This document shows positions 15,492-23,741 of a stretch of 31,567 nt of DNA, one piece after another. Under the pieces are notes generated by a model that did no database searches, had not been told where the DNA came from, and saw only the letters and a program-made list of their open reading frames with translations. The first letter of the stretch is position 1. Each line of letters begins with the position of its first letter. The translations under genes and the position numbers were made by a program. Source of the stretch: UBA5078 sp963977405 (lineage in GTDB: Bacteria > Pseudomonadota > Gammaproteobacteria > Pseudomonadales > Pseudohongiellaceae); assembly GCA_963977405.1 (NCBI GenBank), contig CAXBOY010000029.1, forward strand, positions 1 to 31,567, given 5' to 3'.

Positions 15492-16364
15492 ATGTCAGAT
15501 TTCAAGACTTTCAGGCCCAGCGTTAGTATTTCGACTACATTCAAGAGAAAACTAATCTCCATGATGTCGAACCTGTTGCCCGAGACTTTCACGAATATTG
15601 CCTTCGATAAGCTCACGAATCCGCAGATTGTGAAACTACGCGACAGGGAGCAGGGCGTGCTGGATTCAGCACAGCAGTCTGACATTGCATTTCGTGAGTT
15701 TCGTATTCGTACCTATCATTGGTCAGGGCAGGGCGAATCCGTACTACTCATTCATGGTTGGGAAGGTCAGGCGGGTAACTTCTCAGATCTGATCGAGAAA
15801 CTAATCGCGAAGGGTTTTAACATCCACGCATTCGATGCCCCAGCCCATGGCTTTAGCAGTAAAGGAACAACTAATCCAATTGAGTTTTCCGACTTGGTGG
15901 CAAAGTTGCTGCACGAATTGCAGGTAGATTCGATAATTAGCCATTCTTTCGGTGGAGTAGCAGTAAGCTATGCCCTGTTTCAGAACCCCCTCCTGTCGCT
16001 TAAGAAGGCTGTGTTAGTCACTACTCCAGACCGTTTCGTAGATCGAATTAGTGACGTAGCGCAGCGAGTTGGTGTGTCGGACAAAGTTCAACAGCGTTTA
16101 ATCGCGCGACTACAGGCAGAGAATATTGACGTCGAAGCCTTCAATGTCAGTGACTTCGTAAAGACTATAAAGGTAGAGAGGGCGCTGATATTACACGACA
16201 AAGACGATCGGGTTATTCCTATCCACCAGTCAAAAAACGTGCACTCAAATTGGCCTCAGGCACAGTTTGTCGAAATTGAGGGCACTGGGCATTTCCGAAT
16301 CTTAAGAACTCCCGAGGTGCTAGAGCGAATAGTCGCATTCATTCATCCCGACGCAGTCCCTTAG
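15492..16364 (+). CDS. Alpha/beta hydrolase
   Basis: A 290-residue cytoplasmic alpha/beta-hydrolase-fold protein without a signal peptide. The oxyanion strand reads LLIHGWEG (85-92), the nucleophile elbow SHSFGG carries Ser152, a D-D-R pair at 238-240 supplies the likely acid, and His267 in GTGHFRI completes the triad. The first Gly of the usual GxSxG elbow is Ser here. I chose the ATG at 15492, preceded by AGG at good spacing. The open frame runs back into the AraC gene, but that part has no family resemblance. The substrate cannot be told from sequence. Confidence 0.88.
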   Translation: MSDFKTFRPSVSISTTFKRKLISMMSNLLPETFTNIAFDKLTNPQIVKLRDREQGVLDSAQQSDIAFREFRIRTYHWSGQGESVLLIHGWEGQAGNFSDLIEKLIAKGFNIHAFDAPAHGFSSKGTTNPIEFSDLVAKLLHELQVDSIISHSFGGVAVSYALFQNPLLSLKKAVLVTTPDRFVDRISDVAQRVGVSDKVQQRLIARLQAENIDVEAFNVSDFVKTIKVERALILHDKDDRVIPIHQSKNVHSNWPQAQFVEIEGTGHFRILRTPEVLERIVAFIHPDAVP

Positions 16365-16460
16365 TATAAAAGGGCTTACAGCAGTCAAAGCGGTTGAGGG
16401 GGCTCTGGGCGATGGTGTAGTATTGGTTTCCTTGATTTTCGGAGTGCATCACCCCCCTGT

Positions 16461-17474
16461 ATGAGTTTGCTCATCGCGTTTGTCCTGATTTCCGTCTCGA
16501 TCTCTTTTCTATGTTCCTTGCTAGAGGCCGCACTGCTAAGCATAACGCCCAGCTTTATTGCCCATCTTAAGGAAGAAGGCTCGCCTCGATATGAGGGTCT
16601 TAGGCTATTAAAAGATCGAATTGACCAGCCCTTAGCGGCGATCCTTACCCTTAATACCATCGCCCATACGGGCGGGGCTGCAGGCGTAGGGGCGCAAGTA
16701 ACGGTACTTATGGGCGATGGCTACCTCGGAATTGCCTCCGCGGTAATGACCCTGATTATTCTTATTTTTTCCGAAATAATCCCGAAGACACTCGGCGCAC
16801 GTTATTGGCGTGGGTTTGCGGCTTATCTGCCCACTGTCTTGAATCCGATGATATTGATCCTAAAGCCTTTCATTTGGTTATCGGATCACATCAATTCTTG
16901 GATGGGGGAGCGCAAGCCTGTTTCGAACCTGCGTGCAGAGATAAAGGCCATGACTAGTCTTGGCCGTGAGCTCGATGAACTAGATCAAGATGAACAGCGC
17001 GTTATAGCTAACATCCTCGATTTGCACGATATCAAGGCACGGGACATCATGACGCCCCGCACAGTCTGTGAGTATGTCTCAACCACCACAACAGTAGCGG
17101 AGCTGATAGAGCAATCGCGTAAGGATCAGTTTTCTCGCTACCCAGTCCTTGATGAAGAGGGGCACCCTCACGGCGTGGTATTCCGTTCCGATCTTGTAGA
17201 GGCGGAACCGACTCAGCTCGTCAGTGAGCTGATGAAGCCACTTAAGGTTATAACCGATAATGAGAGCGCAGAGAATGTGCTGACTAGCCTGCTCAAAGAG
17301 CATCAACATATGAGCCTAGTATACGATGATTACGGCACTTGGCTTGGGCTGCTGACGATGGAAGACATCATCGAGACGATACTCGGTCAACCGATTATGG
17401 ACGAGACCGACGACATCCCGAATATGCGCCGCTTCGCGCGTCGTCGCTGGGAACACCGCATGAAGAATATGTAG
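16461..17474 (+). CDS. CNNM-domain membrane protein with CBS pair (HlyC/CorC-like)
   Basis: A 337-residue inner-membrane protein. The N-terminal CNNM (DUF21) transmembrane domain spans about 1-150, with the motifs LNTIAHTGGAAGVG (64-77) and SEIIPKT (104-110) and a conserved acidic residue E22 in the first helix. A tandem CBS module starts near RDIMTPRT (194-201) and runs to about 315. The C-terminal CorC/HlyC domain seen in longer relatives is absent. Related proteins are linked to magnesium or other divalent-cation efflux; that role is inferred from family. The start at 16461 has GGAG 16 bases upstream, longer than ideal. It converges on the HexR-like gene with a 21-base gap. Confidence 0.9.
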   Translation: MSLLIAFVLISVSISFLCSLLEAALLSITPSFIAHLKEEGSPRYEGLRLLKDRIDQPLAAILTLNTIAHTGGAAGVGAQVTVLMGDGYLGIASAVMTLIILIFSEIIPKTLGARYWRGFAAYLPTVLNPMILILKPFIWLSDHINSWMGERKPVSNLRAEIKAMTSLGRELDELDQDEQRVIANILDLHDIKARDIMTPRTVCEYVSTTTTVAELIEQSRKDQFSRYPVLDEEGHPHGVVFRSDLVEAEPTQLVSELMKPLKVITDNESAENVLTSLLKEHQHMSLVYDDYGTWLGLLTMEDIIETILGQPIMDETDDIPNMRRFARRRWEHRMKNM

Positions 17475-17495
17475 GTTGTATTTGTTTGAGCTTGC

Positions 17496-18350
17496 TTAGC
17501 TCTTATAAGTTCGCAGCGTACGTAAATTCTTATTCATCCGCTTGAGATGATCTTTCAGCAGAGCCTTGCGATAGCGCGCCACCCCCATCGCAAGCACATC
17601 AATCACTAGCAGATGAGCAATTCGAGAGGACACCGGGGTAAACTCGTGTTGGTCCTCCTCGACGTTCACATGGATGGCGATGCTACACAGCTCGCTTAGG
17701 GGTGTGTTGGCCGGAGCGAGACCAATTACCGTTGCGCCTGCCTCCATCGCGAGATTGACACTTTGAATCAAGGCCTTTGTGCGTCCCGACTGTGAGATAG
17801 CGACTACCACGTCTTTCTCTCCCAAGGAGATTGCTGACATTAGCTGAATATGCGGGTCGGTATAGGCTGCTGTGGAGACTTGAAGACGGAAGAACTTGTG
17901 TTGGGCATCGGCGGCCACCGAACCGGAGGCCCCGAAGCCATAGAATTCTACTCGGCTGGCGTGGCTAAGTTTGTTAATAGCGGTTTCAAGCACCGTGGCG
18001 TCGAGCTGGTCTCGCACTGTAAGTAGCGAGCCGATAGTCGAATCGAACACTTTATTGCAGAGGTCTGCGGCGGTATCTGCGTCGTCGACGGAGAACTGCG
18101 AATAACTACTATTGGTACCAAGGTGTTGGGCCAGTTGCAGTTTAAAGGATTGGAAACCGTCGTAGCCAAGTGCGCGGCAGAAGCGCAGCACTGTAGGTTC
18201 ACTGACTTGAGCGCTTGAGGCAACATCTACAATCCGCATATTGATCAACGCGGCACTGTTGTCCAGAATGAAGTCGGCAACCTTGCGCTCAGATTTGCGT
18301 AGAGCGTCTCGGTGTTCCTTGATTTTATTGATCGGGTTTAGCGATTCCAC
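17496..18350 (-). CDS. RpiR-family transcriptional regulator, HexR-like
   Basis: An N-terminal HTH_6 helix-turn-helix (VASSAQVSEPTVLRFCRALG) is followed by a SIS sugar-phosphate-binding domain (FYGFGASGSVAADAQHKFFR, VVAISQSGRTKAL). It resembles E. coli and Pseudomonas HexR along its whole length, including SRIAHLLVIDVLAMG. HexR senses the Entner-Doudoroff intermediate KDPG and controls central sugar metabolism. I chose the GTG at 18350, giving 284 residues, because AAAGGA lies six bases before it and the N-terminus then aligns with HexR. The ATG at 18413 would add 21 residues with no family counterpart. No glucose-metabolism genes are adjacent, so if it is HexR its targets lie elsewhere. Confidence 0.85.
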   Translation of the reverse strand: MESLNPINKIKEHRDALRKSERKVADFILDNSAALINMRIVDVASSAQVSEPTVLRFCRALGYDGFQSFKLQLAQHLGTNSSYSQFSVDDADTAADLCNKVFDSTIGSLLTVRDQLDATVLETAINKLSHASRVEFYGFGASGSVAADAQHKFFRLQVSTAAYTDPHIQLMSAISLGEKDVVVAISQSGRTKALIQSVNLAMEAGATVIGLAPANTPLSELCSIAIHVNVEEDQHEFTPVSSRIAHLLVIDVLAMGVARYRKALLKDHLKRMNKNLRTLRTYKS

Positions 18351-18444
18351 GCGATATCCTTTAGCACGAATCAGCCCGCAATATAGCAGGAAATGCAGGC
18401 ATCTAACTACCACGAACGCGTCTTGAGGGCGCTAGGGAATCGCT

Positions 18445-19590
18445 TTGGCAGCTAGCTTAGAATTTCGCTTTCATCCGCGTATTGCCGATATCCCGAGTGG
18501 AACATGGAACGCGCTAGTCGACAACGCAAGCCCTTTTCTAAAACACGAATTTCTTCTCGCCTTAGAGAGTAGCGGTAGCGTTAGCGCGCGTACCGGTTGG
18601 CAGCCTCACCACTTACTCGTTCTGCGCGGCCACAAGGCCGTTGCTGCACTACCACTCTATATCAAGGACCACTCCTACGGTGAGTATGTTTTCGACTGGT
18701 CTTGGGCGGATGCCTACAGGCAGAATGGTCGACGCTATTACCCCAAATTGCTCAGCGCCATACCTTTTACGCCAAGCTATGCCACTAGGCTCCTTATCGC
18801 CCCCGACGAGGACTTTGCTGTTGTTGCAAAAGCCATGAGCATGGCCGTGATCGAAGAGGCAAAACGTCTCAGTATGAGCAGCTGGCACGTCCTATTCCCA
18901 ACAAAGGCCGAGAGCGAATTGCTCGCCACGCAGGGCGCGCACCAGCGCATCGCCACCCAGTTCCATTGGTTTAATCGGGCTTACACATCCTTCGAGCACT
19001 ATTTAGAGTCCTTCAATTCGCGTAAGCGCAAGAATCTGCGTAAGGAGCGACGCGCGGTGCAGGAAGCGGATATTCAGTTTGAACGCTATTCGGGCGAGCA
19101 GATCAGTGAATCTATGTGGAAGGTTTTCTATCAGTTCTATCAGAACACCTATCACGTGCGCGGACAGCAGGCCTATCTCAGCTTATCCTTCTTCACAACT
19201 CTAGGTGAAACGCTGCCAGAGCACTTATTACTTGTACTTGCGTTGCACGAAGGCCAGCCCATTGCCGCTGCCTTGAGTCTTCGTGATGAAAACAAACTGT
19301 ATGGCCGTTATTGGGGTTGCCAGCAGGAGTATCAGTTTCTACACTTCGAGACTTGCTATTATCAAGGCATCGAATTTTGCATCGAAAATGCTCTACAGTC
19401 GTTCGACTCAGGAGCCCAGGGAGAGCACAAGATTCAAAGGGGCTTCGAGCCGATCACGACCTACTCTAATCACTGGATAGCCGATCCGCAGTTCGATGTC
19501 GCTATTGCCAATTACTTAGAAGAAGAACGCGACTATATCCATCAGTACCGTGACCAAGCCAGTACGATGCTGCCCTTCAAAGCACCCTAG
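18445..19590 (+). CDS. FemAB-like GNAT-family acyltransferase (PF04339 type)
   Basis: A 381-residue cytoplasmic protein of the former DUF482, now placed among GNAT/FemAB-like acyltransferases. The visible marks are the N-terminal WNALVDNASPFLKHEFL, the mid segment YVFDWSWADAYRQNGRRYYPKL, the basic FNSRKRKNLRKERRAV, and YWGCQQEYQFLHFETCYYQGIEFCI near the C-terminus. Its biochemical substrate is not established. The start is TTG at 18445: AGGGA lies six bases before it, and no ATG is near the conserved N-terminus. The stop TAG at 19588 is followed in the same frame by a HAD remnant. It is divergent from the HexR-like gene. Confidence 0.87.
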   Translation: MAASLEFRFHPRIADIPSGTWNALVDNASPFLKHEFLLALESSGSVSARTGWQPHHLLVLRGHKAVAALPLYIKDHSYGEYVFDWSWADAYRQNGRRYYPKLLSAIPFTPSYATRLLIAPDEDFAVVAKAMSMAVIEEAKRLSMSSWHVLFPTKAESELLATQGAHQRIATQFHWFNRAYTSFEHYLESFNSRKRKNLRKERRAVQEADIQFERYSGEQISESMWKVFYQFYQNTYHVRGQQAYLSLSFFTTLGETLPEHLLLVLALHEGQPIAAALSLRDENKLYGRYWGCQQEYQFLHFETCYYQGIEFCIENALQSFDSGAQGEHKIQRGFEPITTYSNHWIADPQFDVAIANYLEEERDYIHQYRDQASTMLPFKAP

Positions 19591-19596
19591 GGGAAA

Positions 19597-19896
19597 TTGC
19601 GCAATTTAGGCTTCGACACACACTTTAATCATGTCGTCACGCCAGAGGATTGCGGTGCTCGAAAGCCGGAAAGAAAATTTTTCCAATACGCGCTCGACTT
19701 ATTGGGCCTAGCAGCACGAGACTGTGTCATGATTGGTGACAACTTAGAGGCAGACATCGAACCGGCTCTGGCGCTCGGTTTGAGGGTATTCCATGTAGAC
19801 GCCCGAGAGCTGGGCAAGTCGATCCGCGACGCGTTGAGTGTCACCCAAAGCGGTACATCCACACACGAAACATTTAATCGAAAGAGGAAAGCATGA
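19597..19896 (+). pseudogene. C-terminal fragment of a HAD-family hydrolase
   Basis: The frame encodes 99 residues matching only the C-terminal half of a HAD phosphatase. It has FDTHFNHVVTPEDCGARKPE with the motif III Lys (K23), and motif IV GDNLEADIEPALALG (47-61). The N-terminal half with the nucleophilic DxD motif and the cap is missing. The first usable start is TTG at 19597, with no clear ribosome-binding site. The frame is the same as that of the preceding gene and is separated from it by one TAG codon, and the family match begins immediately after that stop (KLRNLGF). This looks like a deletion scar rather than a functional phosphatase. Its 3' end still carries the ribosome-binding site of the next gene. 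Confidence 0.75.
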
Positions 19897-20243
19897 ACGT
19901 TATTGTGATCGAGCCTTACACGTCCCACTACCCGAACCCTATCAAATTCAAGAAAGGGGAGGTCATAGAGCTAGGGGAGATGGATACCGAATACCCTGGC
20001 TGGATTCTAGCTAAAGCCAAAGATGGTAAAGAGGGTTGGGCGCCAGTGCAGTACTTCGACCGTGAGGAAGGTGGCAGCACCGGAGTGGCCAATATGGATT
20101 ACAACGCCTTCGAATTAAGCACGACTATGGGGCAGAAGCTCAAAGTCATACGCGAGCTAAACGAGTGGTATCTATTGGAGACCAGCGAGGGTCAACTTGG
20201 CTGGGTGCCTGCTAAGACTGTTAATTTCGGCGCGAAAATATAA
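19893..20243 (+). CDS. Small cytoplasmic protein with two SH3-like domains
   Basis: 116 residues without a signal peptide or membrane segment. Two SH3-like repeats are visible: about 2-56, ending with GWILAKAKDGKEGWAPVQYF, and about 66-114, ending with WYLLETSEGQLGWVPAKTV. Each has the ALYDY-like start, the central Trp and the GWVP-type strand of bacterial SH3 domains. Such domains usually bind peptides or cell-wall material, but no export signal is seen, so a cytoplasmic binding role is likelier. The ATG overlaps the stop of the HAD fragment (ATGA) and follows AAAGAGGAAAGC, so translation may be coupled. Confidence 0.8.
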   Translation: MNVIVIEPYTSHYPNPIKFKKGEVIELGEMDTEYPGWILAKAKDGKEGWAPVQYFDREEGGSTGVANMDYNAFELSTTMGQKLKVIRELNEWYLLETSEGQLGWVPAKTVNFGAKI

Positions 20244-20269
20244 GCGCAGTAGCAGGGAGGGGGAGAGTA

Positions 20270-21037
20270 ATGGCAAAGACCGTCATGATTACCGGTGCTT
20301 CGTCTGGTTTCGGGCAGGCCGCTGCACGCAGGTTTGCCAAAGAGCAATGCGCGTTGGTTCTTGCCGCGCGTAGTCTCGATAAGTTACAAGATTTAGCGCA
20401 GGAGCTGGGCCCACTCTGCCCGGTGTATTACGCGGCAATGGATGTGAGCAGCGCAGACTCTGTCGCTTCGTTCTTCGCAGATCTCCCGGAACAGTTTCAA
20501 CAGATCGACGTACTAGTGAATAGTGCCGGTCTCGCCCTAGGCGTAGAGCCTGCCTATGAAGCAGATTTCGCGAACTGGGAAACCATGATCGATACCAATA
20601 TCACTGGCCTGCTACGAGTCACGCGTGCCGTACTGCCATCGATGGTCGAGCGCGACACAGGGCATATCATCAACATCGGCTCTACCGCGGGAAACTGGCC
20701 CTATCCTGGCGGCAATACCTATGGTGCAAGCAAGGCATTTGTGCAGAATTTTTCTCGCGCATTGCGGGCTGATTTACTTGGTAAACATGTGCGAGTGAGC
20801 AATATCGAACCTGGCATGGCGCAAACAAATTTCTCCAATGTGCGTTTCAAAGGCGATGCTGAGCGAGCGGACAAAGTTTATGCTGGCACCAAACCTATGA
20901 CGGCCGAGGATATTGCCGACATTATTTATTGGGTCACTTCAGTGCCTTCCCACGTCAATGTGAACACGCTAGAGGTTATGCCAGTATGCCAAGCGTGGAG
21001 TGCTTTGACCGTGAATCGAGATATGGAGAATGACTAG
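20270..21037 (+). CDS. ydfG: NADP-dependent 3-hydroxy acid dehydrogenase, YdfG-type SDR
   Basis: A 255-residue short-chain dehydrogenase/reductase. It shows the nucleotide-binding TGASSGFG at 8-15, VNSAG at 83-87, catalytic Ser138 in NIGSTAGNWPY, and Y151-G-A-S-K155. It resembles E. coli YdfG along its length, including DWETMIDTN-, FSNVRFKGD- and HVNVNTLEVMPV-type segments. That enzyme oxidises serine, allo-threonine and 3-hydroxy acids with NADP and also reduces malonic semialdehyde. The start follows GGGAGGGGGAGAG. The C-terminus is a few residues longer than in E. coli. Confidence 0.93.
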   Translation: MAKTVMITGASSGFGQAAARRFAKEQCALVLAARSLDKLQDLAQELGPLCPVYYAAMDVSSADSVASFFADLPEQFQQIDVLVNSAGLALGVEPAYEADFANWETMIDTNITGLLRVTRAVLPSMVERDTGHIINIGSTAGNWPYPGGNTYGASKAFVQNFSRALRADLLGKHVRVSNIEPGMAQTNFSNVRFKGDAERADKVYAGTKPMTAEDIADIIYWVTSVPSHVNVNTLEVMPVCQAWSALTVNRDMEND

Positions 21038-21087
21038 CCCACTATTTTTAAACCGCAAAATCTAACAGCAATCACAAGATCAACTCT

Positions 21088-21714
21088 ATGATACCCATCG
21101 ACTCCTTGATTACCTTTCTAATCGCAGCGGTACTGCTTAGCCTAGCGCCCGGACCTGACAATGTGTTTGTACTTACCCAGTCAGCATTGTACGGGCGCAT
21201 ATCTGGTCTGCTTGTGACATTAGGACTTTGTACAGGCTTGCTCGTCCATACCGCAGCAGTCGCATTAGGAATTGCGGTGATTTTTCAGACCTCTGCAGTG
21301 GCTTTCACAGTCTTAAAGCTAGTTGGTGCGGGCTATCTGCTTTATCTTGCCTGGCTAGCATGGCGTGCAGCACCAGCTTCGTTTAGCGACGTAACAAGCA
21401 CTACTCGCTCCTATGGGGCTCTGTACCGCCGCGGCATCTATATGAATATCACTAACCCAAAGGTTTCGATTTTCTTTCTAGCGTTTCTCCCGCAGTTTGC
21501 GTCTCCGGACCGAGGCTCTGTCGTTATACAAATGATGATCCTCGGCGCACTATTTATTTGCGCAACACTAGTAGTGTTTGCTGCAATCGCTGTACTCGCT
21601 GGGACCTTAGGGGAGCGGCTGAGTCGCTCAGAAACTGCGCAGCGCAATTTAAACCGTGTCGCGAGTGTGGTGTTCGGCGCACTTGCTATAAAGTTGTTAA
21701 GCACCCAACAATAG
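21088..21714 (+). CDS. LysE/RhtB-family amino-acid exporter
   Basis: A 208-residue inner-membrane protein of the LysE translocator family, with about six hydrophobic segments. The signature APGPDN is at 20-25, and the family segments GLCTGLLVHTAAVALG, KLVGAGYLLYLAWLAW and NITNPKVSIFFLAFLPQF follow in the expected order. Family members export amino acids such as threonine, homoserine, leucine or lysine; which one cannot be told here. The start ATG at 21088 lacks a clear ribosome-binding site. A truncated second copy of the same family follows directly. Confidence 0.93.
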   Translation: MIPIDSLITFLIAAVLLSLAPGPDNVFVLTQSALYGRISGLLVTLGLCTGLLVHTAAVALGIAVIFQTSAVAFTVLKLVGAGYLLYLAWLAWRAAPASFSDVTSTTRSYGALYRRGIYMNITNPKVSIFFLAFLPQFASPDRGSVVIQMMILGALFICATLVVFAAIAVLAGTLGERLSRSETAQRNLNRVASVVFGALAIKLLSTQQ

Positions 21715-21736
21715 CTGCCTATCTCAGAAGGAAGGC

Positions 21737-21898
21737 ATGCCGGAGCCCATTAGTCTCATTCTATTCATCATTGCCGCCGTGGTCTTAGCCTTCTCGCCTA
21801 GGCCGAGTATTCTGTACGTCATGGCGCGTACTGTGGCAGGGGGCAGAGTCGATGGCATCGCCTTGACACTCGTGCCGGCATTGATAGAGTCAGCGTAA
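21737..21898 (+). pseudogene. Truncated LysE/RhtB-family remnant
   Basis: A 53-codon frame beginning at an ATG preceded by GGAAGG. It encodes the N-terminus of a second LysE-type exporter: ISLILFIIAAVVLAFSP, then SILYVMARTVAGGRVDGIAL. The signature SPGP reads SPRP, and the frame stops after about 50 residues where the family continues for another ~150. Base sequence downstream up to the GST start shows no continuation. It is a decayed gene or an internal-deletion remnant. Confidence 0.7.
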
Positions 21899-21937
21899 GA
21901 GTTTAATTATGCACAGTAGAAATTGCGGAGAAATCAA

Positions 21938-22549
21938 ATGATCAAGGTATACGGAGATATCCTGTCCGGGAATTGCTACAAAATTAAACTTCTACTGGAA
22001 TTCTTGGGCACTCAGCACGAATGGGTCCACGTCAATATTCTTGCGAAAGAAACCCATACCGAGGCATTTAAACGCTTGAATCCAAACGCGCGCATTCCTG
22101 TGCTGGATTTTGGAGATGGCAAGACACTATGGGAGTCCAATGCGATTCTCAACTATCTCGCCGATGGCACGCCGTTTCTACCACAGTCGGGTTGGGAGAG
22201 AGCTAAGGTGTTGCAGTGGATGTTCTTTGAACAGTACAGCCACGAACCCTATATTGCCACGGCCCGCTATATCAAAAAATACCTAGGCTTGCCAAAGGAG
22301 CGTGAGGCGGAGTACCACGGCAAGCAAGAGGGCGGACATAAGGCTCTTGCGATCATGAATGAACAGCTATCTCGGCAGAACTATCTTGTCGGTGAGAACA
22401 TTACAATCGCAGATATCGCACTCTATGCTTATACACAGGTAGCTCACGAGGGTGGCTTCGATCTCGCAGGCTACCCCCACATATTGCGTTGGTTTAAGGA
22501 CATAGAGAAGCTCCCATCCTATGTAGCAATGCCAACGCAGAGCGAATAA
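21938..22549 (+). CDS. Glutathione S-transferase
   Basis: A 203-residue cytosolic GST. The N-terminal thioredoxin-like domain (about 1-80) has ILSGNCYKIKLLLEFL with Ser10, Asn12 and Cys13 at the usual active-site position, and then NPNARIPVLDFGDG and LWESNAILNYLA, the cis-Pro and glutathione-binding SNAI region. The helical C-terminal domain has LVGENITIADIALYAY, the N-capping motif. It probably conjugates or reduces electrophiles. The ATG at 21938 is chosen because GGAG lies seven bases upstream; an upstream TTG has no support. DUF1697 begins four bases after its stop. Confidence 0.92.
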   Translation: MIKVYGDILSGNCYKIKLLLEFLGTQHEWVHVNILAKETHTEAFKRLNPNARIPVLDFGDGKTLWESNAILNYLADGTPFLPQSGWERAKVLQWMFFEQYSHEPYIATARYIKKYLGLPKEREAEYHGKQEGGHKALAIMNEQLSRQNYLVGENITIADIALYAYTQVAHEGGFDLAGYPHILRWFKDIEKLPSYVAMPTQSE

Positions 22550-22553
22550 CACG

Positions 22554-23084
22554 ATGGACAAATACATCGCGTTGCTGCGTGGTATCAATGTCGGTGGCAA
22601 GAACATACTGCCCATGAAAGAGCTCGTGTCTATATTCCAGTCACTGGGGGCGAGCGATGTAAGCACATATATTCAAAGTGGCAATGTGGTTTTCACAAGT
22701 GCAATTGCGCAAAGAAAGGGCTGGTGTGAAAAGCTCACGCAGAAGGTTCAAGAGTTAAAGGGATTTTCGCCGCAGCTACTATTGCTAACTAAGATAGACT
22801 TAGAGAGGGCAATAGATAGCAACCCCTTTCCTGTTGAGGATGCTAAGAGCTTACATTTTTTCTTTCTCGCGCAAGAACCAGCTAAAGATAAACTAATAGA
22901 ACTTGCTAAAATTGAAGCAGATACCGAACAGTATCATTTAAAAGAACGCATATTCTATTTGTACACACCAGCTGGATTTGGGAGATCGAAACTGGCTTCT
23001 CGCGTAGAGAAAATACTAGCAGTGCCCACGACCGCGCGAAACTGGAACACTATTCTAAAATTAGCACAACTAAGTGGCACTTGA
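22554..23084 (+). CDS. DUF1697 family protein
   Basis: A 176-residue protein with the DUF1697 N-terminal signature YIALLRGINVGGKNILPM and TYIQSGNVVFTS, and a C-terminal GFGRSKLASRVEKIL and TTARNWNTILKL segment. The family is widespread, has no established function, and is predicted cytoplasmic. It starts four bases after the GST stop and its end is close to the following methyltransferase, consistent with one transcription unit. Confidence 0.9.
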   Translation: MDKYIALLRGINVGGKNILPMKELVSIFQSLGASDVSTYIQSGNVVFTSAIAQRKGWCEKLTQKVQELKGFSPQLLLLTKIDLERAIDSNPFPVEDAKSLHFFFLAQEPAKDKLIELAKIEADTEQYHLKERIFYLYTPAGFGRSKLASRVEKILAVPTTARNWNTILKLAQLSGT

Positions 23085-23109
23085 TTTGGCAATAAAGAGA
23101 AATGCTTCT

Positions 23110-23739
23110 ATGGACAAGCTTACAGAGACTGTCAACACATTCGATAAATACGCCAAGCCTTATCAAGAAAAATTCGCTGCGTTCGAGCCCTATGTAAAGA
23201 CCTATGAAAAACTTAGCACGCTAATCGAAGACAGGGCGAGCATTCTAGATGTGGCCTGCGGGCCAGCAAATATTAGTCACTATTTGCTCAGCTATCATCC
23301 CATGCTACAAGTTCATGGCACAGATCTGGCCCCGTCTATGCTAACTCTTGCGCGAGCAGCTATTCCTTCGGGTGTTTTCGAACTTCGCGATAGCCGAGAC
23401 ATAATATCGATTGGCAAGTGCTTCGATGTACTCATCGCGGGTTTCTGTGTGCCATATCTAGATAAAGGCGAAGTGATAAAATTTGTGGGTGATGCTCGGT
23501 CCTTGTTGCGACCGGGCGGTATCCTGTACCTCAGCACTATGGCTGGCGAATATGCAGATTCTGGCTGCCAAGAACCAGATCGTGAGGACCGCGTCTATAC
23601 CTACTTCTACAACGTGGAGTTTCTGCAAGATCTACTTGTGACAAATGGGTTTGAAATACTGGAGCTGGAACGCAAAGCCTATCCTCAAGAGGGCAAGGCA
23701 GACACGATCGACCTGTTCTTCTACGCAAAGGTGGTTTAG
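23110..23739 (+). CDS. Class I SAM-dependent methyltransferase
   Basis: A 209-residue protein with the Rossmann-type motif I SILDVACGPANIS, the acidic motif II region HGTDLAPSML, and the post-motif SLLRPGGILYLST. This layout is that of a small-molecule class I methyltransferase. The acceptor is unknown. I chose the ATG at 23110, preceded by AAAGAGAAAT. An upstream frame extension overlaps the DUF1697 end and has no family resemblance. It ends two bases before the DUF2306 gene. Confidence 0.87.
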   Translation: MDKLTETVNTFDKYAKPYQEKFAAFEPYVKTYEKLSTLIEDRASILDVACGPANISHYLLSYHPMLQVHGTDLAPSMLTLARAAIPSGVFELRDSRDIISIGKCFDVLIAGFCVPYLDKGEVIKFVGDARSLLRPGGILYLSTMAGEYADSGCQEPDREDRVYTYFYNVEFLQDLLVTNGFEILELERKAYPQEGKADTIDLFFYAKVV

Positions 23740-23741
23740 TA

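Noticed and set aside
17488..17502. Small hairpin GAGCT-tgctt-AGCTC between the convergent CNNM and HexR-like genes
   Set aside because: Only five pairs and no T tract on either strand; it overlaps the HexR-like stop codon and is likely chance.
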